11,311 bases of DNA from contig JAKONB010000312.1 in NCBI GenBank assembly GCA_022702195.1, positions 1-11,311 of the forward strand, read 5' to 3'. The notes below the pieces were generated by a model that searched no databases, was not told the origin of the DNA, and worked only from the letters and a program-made list of their open reading frames with translations. Below, piece after piece: positions 6,394 through 11,311 of this stretch (within the stretch, counting starts at the first letter, position 1; every line of letters starts with the position of its first letter). Made by a program: the position numbers and the translations under genes. This DNA is from Beijerinckiaceae bacterium. GTDB taxonomy: Bacteria; Pseudomonadota; Alphaproteobacteria; Rhizobiales; Beijerinckiaceae.

Positions 6394-7431
6394 ATGAGCT
6401 TCACCAATCTCGACATGGACGCCCTGCGGGGCTTCGTGGCCGGCATCGAGGCCGGATCCTTCGCCCGGGCGGCGGACCGGCTCGGGCGCTCGACCTCCGC
6501 CTTGAGCGCGCAGCTCAAGAAGCTGGAGGACCAGGCCGGGACGGCCCTGGTGCGCCGGCAGGGACGCGGGCTCGCCCTCACCGAGGGCGGCGAGGCGCTC
6601 CTCTCCTATGCCCGCCGGCTCCTCACCCTCAACGACGAGGCGGTGGGCGCCGTGGGCGGGGCCGCGCTGGAGGGCTGGATCCGGCTCGGGTTCCAGCAGG
6701 ATTTCGGCGAGACGGTCCTGCCGCGGGTGCTCGGCCGCTTCGCCCGCGCCCACCCCAAGGTCCGGATCGAGGGCCGCATCGCGCGCAACGACGAATTGAC
6801 CGGCAAGGTCGCGTCCGGGCAGCTCGACATCGCCCTGGCCTGGGACGACGGGACCGCGTCCCCGGCGGAGCGCATCGCCACCCTGCCACTGTGCTGGCTG
6901 GGCGCCGCCGAGCTGGAACCGGCCTGGCGGGCGGGCGGCCCCGAGCCCCTGCCGCTGGCCGCCCTCGAAGCGCCGTGCCTGCTGCGCGCCACCGCCGCCG
7001 CGCATCTGGACAGGCAGGGGATCGCCTGGCGGGTCGCCTTCGTCACCCCCAGCCTCGGGGGGCTCTGGGCAGCCACGGCGGCGGGGCTCGGCATCGCGAT
7101 CCGCACGCCCTTCGGCATCCCCCCGTCCGTCCGCGTGCTCGATCCGGCCCGCCACGGCCTGCCGGACCTGCCGTCCCTGGGCCTCATGCTCCACGCCCCC
7201 GACCGGACCGCCGATCCGGTGACGGACCATATGGCCGCCCTCATCCGGCAAGCCCTGTGGGAGGCCCTGCCGGGCGCGTGGTCGCGGACAGGCTCGGCCA
7301 CCGCGGTCGAGCCTGTCCGCGACCACGCTGAGGACACGGCGTCTCCCGAGCGACCGCCCGCACGGGTCCGCGGGAAGCACCTTTTTGAGAGGAACCGCAT
7401 CCCTTTTCGGGTTGATCGGCGCCCGCGTTGA
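6394..7431 (+). CDS. LysR family transcriptional regulator with abnormal C-terminal extension
   Basis: Predicted 345 residues from ATG 6394 (MSFTNLDMDALRGFV). N-terminal winged helix-turn-helix: FVAGIEAGSFARAADRLG, then STSALSAQLKKLEDQAG and LVRRQGRGLALTEGGEALL. The substrate-binding domain begins near residue 90 (GWIRLGFQQDFGETVLPRVLG) and ends at about residue 294 with IRQALWEALPG, which is the normal LysR length. The last 51 residues are unlike the family: they are encoded by a 53-bp inverted repeat (7276-7328) and the DNA after it. If exactly that repeat is removed, GGC is followed at once by TGA, giving a 294-residue protein. Divergent from the tautomerase-cupin operon and next to a matching operator, so probably its regulator, with an unknown small-molecule inducer. 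An ATG at 6415 is an alternative start. Confidence 0.93.
   Translation: MSFTNLDMDALRGFVAGIEAGSFARAADRLGRSTSALSAQLKKLEDQAGTALVRRQGRGLALTEGGEALLSYARRLLTLNDEAVGAVGGAALEGWIRLGFQQDFGETVLPRVLGRFARAHPKVRIEGRIARNDELTGKVASGQLDIALAWDDGTASPAERIATLPLCWLGAAELEPAWRAGGPEPLPLAALEAPCLLRATAAAHLDRQGIAWRVAFVTPSLGGLWAATAAGLGIAIRTPFGIPPSVRVLDPARHGLPDLPSLGLMLHAPDRTADPVTDHMAALIRQALWEALPGAWSRTGSATAVEPVRDHAEDTASPERPPARVRGKHLFERNRIPFRVDRRPR
7276..7328. repeat. 53-bp palindromic element at the lysR 3' end
   Basis: Two perfect 21-bp arms, 7276-7296 and 7308-7328, separated by an 11-base loop that itself contains the palindrome ACCGCGGT. The left arm begins GCGTGGTCGCGG and the right arm ends CCGCGACCACGC. Because the arms are complementary, nearly the same peptide (WSRTGS, AVEPVRDHA) is read on both strands, a sign of structural rather than coding DNA. 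It may be a REP/MITE-like insertion or a strong transcript-end hairpin. No second copy is visible in this window. Confidence 0.85.
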
Positions 7432-7481
7432 TGATCAGCCCCCTCTTGCGGCGCAAAAGGCTCTCAGCCGTCGGACATTCC

Positions 7482-9986
7482 ATGAGCACGCCCTTCCCCT
7501 CCTCCTCCGCCCCGCCCGATCTCCAGGCCGATCGGATCGCGCTCGAGAGCATCGCCGCGGTCCCGACCATCCTGGACGTGGTCTGCCAGACGACCGGCAT
7601 GGGCTTTGCCGCAATCGCCCGGGTGACCGAGGACCGCTGGGTCGCCTGCAGCGTCCGGGACGACATCGCCTTCGGGCTGAAGCCGGGCGGCGAACTCCCG
7701 ATCGCCACCACCATCTGCAACGCGATCCGCGAGAGCCGGTCGGCCGTCATCATCGACCACGTGGCCGAGGACCCGGCCTATCGCGAGCATCCGACCCCGC
7801 GGATGTACGGCTTCCAGAGCTACGTCTCGATGCCGATCCATCTCCCGGACGGCAGCTTCTTCGGCACGCTCTGCGCCATCGACCCGCGGCCGGCGCACCT
7901 GAACCGGGCGAACGTCGTGGGCCTGTTCAAGATGTTCGCCGACCTCATCGGCTTCCATCTCGACGCCCACCGGCGTCTGGCGAGCGGCGCCGCGCTCCAG
8001 CGCAGCGAGTCCTTCGTCAAGGGCGTCCTGGCCGCGAGCCCGGATTGCGTGAAGGTGCTGTCCGCCGAGGGCCGACTCGAGTTCATGAGCGCGCGCGGCG
8101 TGGAACTGAATCAGCTCGGGTCGGTCCAGGAGGTGCTGGGCCAGGACTATGCCGCGCTCTGGCCGGAGGAGGAACGCCCCAAGGTGCGCGCGGCCATCGC
8201 GAGCGCCGCCGCCGGCGCGGTGTCCCGCATGGAGGGCCATGCCCCGACGGCCCGGGGCGAGCCCCGCTGGTGGGAGGTGAGTTTCGCGCCGTTCCGGCCC
8301 GAGGATGGCGGCGCGCTCAAGCTGGTGGGCATCTCGCGCGACGTCACCGAGCGCTACCGGGCCGAGAGTCAGCGGCGCGCGACGGCCCAGACCCTGCAGG
8401 GTCTGAACGACGGCCTGGAGCGGCAGGTCGCCGAACGCACCGCCGAACTCCGGCTCTCGCGCGACATCATCGAGGCGAGCGCCGCCCCGATCTGCGCCTT
8501 CGACACCGGGTTCCGGCTCATCGCCTTCAACCAGGCGCACAGCGACGAATTCGCCCGGATCTTCGCCCGGCGGGTACGGCTCGGCGAGGTCTTCCCGGAT
8601 CTCTTCCCGCCCGATCAGGCCTCGGTCATGCGGGGCTTCATGGCCCGCGCGCTGGCCGGCGAGGTCTTCACGGTCACGCAGGAATTCGGCGCCCCCGATC
8701 TCGCCAAACCCGCCTGGGAGGTGTCCTACGCCCCCCTGCGCGACGCGGGCGGACGGATCGTCGGCGCCTTCCACTACGCCAAGGACATCTCGGAGCGCCT
8801 GCGGGCGGAGGCGCAGCTCGCCCGCACGCAGGAAGCCCTGCGGCAGAGCCAGAAGATGGAGGCCGTGGGGCAGCTCACCGGGGGCGTGGCGCACGACTTC
8901 AACAACCTCTTGACCATCATCCGCTCGTCGGTGGACTTCCTGCGCCGGCCCGAACTGCCCGAGGAGCGCAAGCGGCGCTACCTCGACGCGGTGTCCGACA
9001 CGGTGGACCGGGCCGCCAAGCTCACGGGGCAATTGCTCGCCTTCGCCCGGCGCCAGGCGCTCAAGCCCGAGGTGTTCGAGGTGGGCGGACGGTTGCGCGA
9101 CGTCTCCGAGATGCTCGACACCATCACGGGGGCGCGCATCCGCATGGTCGTGACGGCGCCGGACGAGCCCTGCTTCGTGAAGGCGGACCTGAGCCAGTTC
9201 GAGACGGCGCTGGTCAACATGGCGGTGAACGCCCGCGACGCCATGGAGGGGGAAGGCACGCTGACCCTGCGCCTGACCCGGACGGGGCGGCTGCCCCAGA
9301 TCCGGGGGCATGCGGGGGCCGTGGGGGCCTTCGCCGCCGTGTCGCTCAGCGATACCGGAACCGGAATCGGACCCGACCAGCTCGGACGCATCTTCGAGCC
9401 GTTCTACACCACCAAGGAGGTGGGCAAGGGCACGGGGCTGGGCCTCAGCCAGGTGTTCGGCTTCGCCAAGCAATCCGGCGGCGACGTGGATGTGGAGACC
9501 CGGATCGGGCGCGGGACGACGTTCACACTCTACCTGCCCGAGATCGCCGTCCTGCCGGATTGGGCGGAGCGGAGGGAGGTGGAGCCCGTCCCCGGATCGC
9601 CGATGGGCACGGGCCAATGCGTGCTGGTGGTGGAGGACAACCTCGAGGTCGGCCGCTTCGCCACGCAGATCCTGGAGGATCTGGGCTACCGGACCACCTG
9701 GGCCGTCAACGCCGAGGAAGCCCTGGACCGGCTCGGCGCCGATGGCGGCGGCTTCGATGCCGTCTTCTCGGACGTGGTCATGCCGGGCATGGGCGGCATC
9801 GCCCTGGCCAAGCACCTGCGCCAGCACCGGCCCGGCCTGCCGGTCCTCCTCGCCTCCGGATACAGCCACGTCCTGGCCCAGGACGGCACGGAGGGCTTCG
9901 ACCTCCTGCACAAGCCCTATTCGGCCGAGCAGCTCGGGCGCATCCTGCGGCAGCTCACCGCCCGGCCGCGACCGCCGGGCGCCTGA
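7482..9986 (+). CDS. GAF-PAS-PAS hybrid sensor histidine kinase with receiver domain
   Basis: Predicted 834 residues from ATG 7482. Order: GAF domain about 12-160 (ILDVVCQTTGMGFAAIARV, YGFQSYVSMPIHLPDGSFFG); PAS about 176-293 ending VGISRDVTERYRAE; a coiled coil about 294-330; PAS about 327-438 ending FHYAKDISERLRAE; dimerisation/phosphoacceptor helix QLTGGVAHDFNN with His471; ATPase domain with N box (NMAVNARDAM, Asn583), SDTGTGIG, FEPFYTTK and GTGLGLSQVFG; receiver domain with acidic pair Glu718/Asp719, phospho-Asp764 in FSDVVMPGMGG and Lys811. All key residues are present. No transmembrane segment is seen, so it is probably cytosolic and senses through GAF/PAS. The start is uncertain: ATG 7431 would add 17 residues and overlaps the extended lysR stop as TGATG; neither has a clear ribosome binding site. 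No output regulator lies nearby, so the phosphorelay target is unknown. Confidence 0.93.
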   Translation: MSTPFPSSSAPPDLQADRIALESIAAVPTILDVVCQTTGMGFAAIARVTEDRWVACSVRDDIAFGLKPGGELPIATTICNAIRESRSAVIIDHVAEDPAYREHPTPRMYGFQSYVSMPIHLPDGSFFGTLCAIDPRPAHLNRANVVGLFKMFADLIGFHLDAHRRLASGAALQRSESFVKGVLAASPDCVKVLSAEGRLEFMSARGVELNQLGSVQEVLGQDYAALWPEEERPKVRAAIASAAAGAVSRMEGHAPTARGEPRWWEVSFAPFRPEDGGALKLVGISRDVTERYRAESQRRATAQTLQGLNDGLERQVAERTAELRLSRDIIEASAAPICAFDTGFRLIAFNQAHSDEFARIFARRVRLGEVFPDLFPPDQASVMRGFMARALAGEVFTVTQEFGAPDLAKPAWEVSYAPLRDAGGRIVGAFHYAKDISERLRAEAQLARTQEALRQSQKMEAVGQLTGGVAHDFNNLLTIIRSSVDFLRRPELPEERKRRYLDAVSDTVDRAAKLTGQLLAFARRQALKPEVFEVGGRLRDVSEMLDTITGARIRMVVTAPDEPCFVKADLSQFETALVNMAVNARDAMEGEGTLTLRLTRTGRLPQIRGHAGAVGAFAAVSLSDTGTGIGPDQLGRIFEPFYTTKEVGKGTGLGLSQVFGFAKQSGGDVDVETRIGRGTTFTLYLPEIAVLPDWAERREVEPVPGSPMGTGQCVLVVEDNLEVGRFATQILEDLGYRTTWAVNAEEALDRLGADGGGFDAVFSDVVMPGMGGIALAKHLRQHRPGLPVLLASGYSHVLAQDGTEGFDLLHKPYSAEQLGRILRQLTARPRPPGA

Positions 9987-10336
9987 TCCGGCCTCCGCTC
10001 GATCGCTTCGGTCGTCACGGGCGGAACACGCCCCCTCTCCGGTCTGGGCCATCGTGGTCACGCATCTGCTAACCCCCGATATCGCCAGACGATGACGGTC
10101 GGCAAAAGCCCCGGCAGGCCCCCTCTCCCGGACGGAAGGGAACCCGCGCTCGATGGGCCGGAACGGCGCAGTTGACCGAACGGCCAGGAATCCGGTCGGC
10201 GCCATGACGCCGTGAGCCCCCCGAATCGTATCTCCGGTGTAACGCCCCGGCTCAGCTTGCATTCAGCCGGACGCGCCCAATTTCTCCCGATCCGGTCCCC
10301 GAGAGGCCGGCTTCGGACAACCAAGGAGGCAGTCCC
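9987..10336. other. Intergenic region between kinase and small exported protein gene
   Basis: About 350 bases with no supported gene on either strand; the open frames crossing it are extensions of non-coding frames. It presumably carries the promoter of the gene at 10337: TTGCAT (10257-10262) followed 17 bases later by ATTTCT is the nearest sigma-70-like pair but is weak. No convincing terminator for the kinase gene was found. Confidence 0.5.
10323..10329 (+). promoter_or_regulatory. Strong ribosome binding site for the GCG_CRPN gene
   Basis: AAGGAGG, seven bases before the ATG at 10337. This near-perfect anti-16S match is the strongest in the window, fixes the start and suggests high expression of a small secreted protein. 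Confidence 0.75.
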
Positions 10337-10633
10337 ATGTCCGCACAATCGCTCGTGGCGGCGCTTGCCCTGATGGGCGGCATCGGCCTCGCATCGGCCG
10401 CCCAGGCCGCCCCGGTCTCGGCCGTGCCCGCCGGCACCCTCGCGGGGGCGGCGGTCGAGACCGTGGCCTATGGCTGCGGCCCCGGCTGGATCCCCAATCG
10501 CTGGGGCCGGTGCCGGCCGATGTACCGCCCCTACGGCTACGGCTATGGCCGGCCGCGCTTCTACGGCCCGCGCCCGTTCTACGGACCGCCGCGCTACGGC
10601 TATTACCGGCCGCGCCCGGTGCCGTTCTTCTGA
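10337..10633 (+). CDS. Small secreted GCG_CRPN prefix-to-repeats protein
   Basis: Predicted 98 residues. Residues 1-24 form a signal peptide (hydrophobic VAALALMGGIGLASAA, cleavage expected after AQA). Residues 46-62 read GCGPGWIPNRWGRCRPM, the GCG...CRPN-type two-cysteine prefix (Cys47, Cys59) that in this family precedes a low-complexity tail; here the fourth position of CRPN is Met. The tail, 63-98, is built from Tyr, Gly, Pro and Arg: YRPYGYGYGRPRFYG, PRPFYGPPRYGYY, RPRPVPFF. It is thus exported, basic and aromatic. The function of the family is not known to me; a cell-surface or envelope role is an inference. It stands alone between the kinase and the interrupted xoxF-like gene and has its own strong ribosome binding site and a downstream hairpin. 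Confidence 0.88.
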   Translation: MSAQSLVAALALMGGIGLASAAQAAPVSAVPAGTLAGAAVETVAYGCGPGWIPNRWGRCRPMYRPYGYGYGRPRFYGPRPFYGPPRYGYYRPRPVPFF

Positions 10634-10694
10634 GGCATCGGCCCGAGCAGGGATGCCGGTTTTCGGACGGGCCGAGGCCCCCGAAACCCGAGCG

Positions 10695-10717
10695 GCGGGC
10701 GGCGTTTCGCCGCCCGC
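10695..10717 (+). terminator. GC-rich hairpin after the GCG_CRPN gene
   Basis: Perfect 10-bp stem GCGGGCGGCG (10695-10704) and CGCCGCCCGC (10708-10717) with a TTT loop, followed by a T-poor GCGTTCTCG. It lies 61 bases after the stop and 60 before the next ATG, as expected for a terminator separating the two genes. A weaker six-base hairpin (GGCATC/GATGCC, 10634-10657) directly follows the stop. Confidence 0.55.
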
Positions 10718-10777
10718 GCGTTCTCGTGGGGGCCGGCCCGGGGTAAGGCATCCCCGGTCGCCACCCCGGAAACCCCC

Positions 10778-11311
10778 ATGCATCCGCCCCTCGCCCGACT
10801 GCTCGCCCTGGCCCTCGCGCTCCTGATCCCGGTGGTCTGCGCCCGCGCCGAGGAGCCGGCGCTCCAGACCCTCGATTACGCCAACACCCGCTTCTCGCCC
10901 CTCGACCGGATCGACGCCAACAATGTCGGGCGGCTCCAGGTGGCCTGGACCTTCTCGACCGGGGTGCTGCGCGGCCACGAGGGCGCCCCCCTGGTGGTGG
11001 GCGACGTGATGTACGTCCACACCCCCTTTCCCAACATCGTCTATGCCCTCGACCTCCATCACGACGGACGCATCCTCTGGCGGCACGAACCGAAACAAGA
11101 CGCGGCGGTGATCGCGCTCCTGTGCTGCGACACGGTCAACCGGGGTCTCGCCTATTCAGATGGGGCGATCCTGCTGCACTAGGCCGACACCACCCTGGTG
11201 TCGCTGGACGCCAGGACCGGCCGGGTGAACTGGTCGGTGAAGAACGGCGATCCGGCGCGCGGCGAGACCAACACCGCCACGGTGATGCCGGTCAAGGACC
11301 TGATCCTGGTC
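10778..11311 (+). pseudogene. xoxF: XoxF-type PQQ-dependent methanol/alcohol dehydrogenase, 5' part, interrupted by in-frame TAG
   Basis: ATG 10778 opens a signal peptide (LLALALALLIPVVCARA, cleavage expected after residue 24), then DYANTRFSPLDRIDANNVGRLQVAWTFSTG, RGHEGAPLVVGDVMYVHTPFPN, and LLCCDTVNRGLAYSDG with the adjacent Cys116-Cys117 pair that forms the disulfide over PQQ in this family. Codon 135 is TAG (11180-11182). The same frame then continues ADTTLVSLDARTGRVNWSVKNGDPARGETNTATV without further stops to the window edge, clearly the next part of the same protein. XoxF proteins have HQADTTLV here, so a single CAG-to-TAG change explains the stop. Family features favour the lanthanide-type XoxF over MxaF, but the diagnostic Asp is outside the window. 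The mature N-terminus is also unusually short. Pseudogene, readthrough or a sequencing error are all possible; no xoxG/xoxJ is visible. Confidence 0.85.

Noticed and set aside
7391..7416. General-stress (EcfG) promoter starting GGAAC before the kinase gene
   Set aside because: No CGTT-like -10 at 16-18 bases; other GGAAC occurrences near 10022, 10134 and 10161 also lack it.
7464..10262. Long minus-strand open frame opposite the hybrid kinase, and a long second plus-strand frame over the same region (7385-10072)
   Set aside because: Both lack recognisable domains and are Arg/Pro/Gly/His-rich mirror frames; the kinase frame holds every expected motif.
1..11311. CRISPR arrays, tRNA/rRNA genes, insertion sequences with transposase
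   Set aside because: No spaced direct repeats, no cloverleaf-like sequence and no transposase-like protein could be recognised.

Overview
The window is very GC-rich and strongly GC-biased at third codon positions. Its gene content is that of an alphaproteobacterium of the Methylobacterium type: a XoxF-type (lanthanide MDH-like) PQQ dehydrogenase start, a GCG_CRPN-type small exported protein, a GAF-PAS-PAS hybrid histidine kinase and an ExoQ-like O-antigen ligase/polymerase. The genus is an inference from gene content, not a proof.

Layout. (a) 1-613: 3' part of a DJ-1/PfpI-family protein closest to isonitrile hydratase, cut by the window edge. (b) 614-1018: a gap with no convincing gene, ending in a 15-bp tandem repeat just before the next gene. 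(c) 1019-5442, + strand: a tight three-gene surface-glycan operon of an O-antigen ligase/polymerase-family membrane protein, a membrane acyltransferase-3 (4-bp ATGA overlap), and a larger acyltransferase-3 fused to a periplasmic SGNH domain (stop and start abut). (d) 5462-6285, - strand: a two-gene operon of a malonate-semialdehyde-decarboxylase-like tautomerase and a cupin resembling the manganese hydroxynitrile-lyase group, with an ATGA overlap. A divergent LysR regulator follows, and a clear inverted-repeat operator lies between them. A hairpin separates the convergent operons at 5449-5474. (e) 7276-7328: a 53-bp element with perfect 21-bp inverted arms sits exactly where the LysR gene should end; removing it restores an in-frame stop. 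(f) 7482-9986: hybrid sensor kinase. (g) 9987-10336: a gap with no gene. (h) 10337-10633: GCG_CRPN small secreted protein, then a terminator-like hairpin. (i) 10778-11311: 5' part of a xoxF-like dehydrogenase interrupted by an in-frame TAG at codon 135, with homology continuing in the same frame to the window edge.

The parts look like independent accessory modules rather than one pathway. The best candidates for something not commonly described are the LysR/cupin/tautomerase module with its operator, the palindromic element at the LysR stop, and the amber-interrupted xoxF paralogue beside a GCG_CRPN protein.
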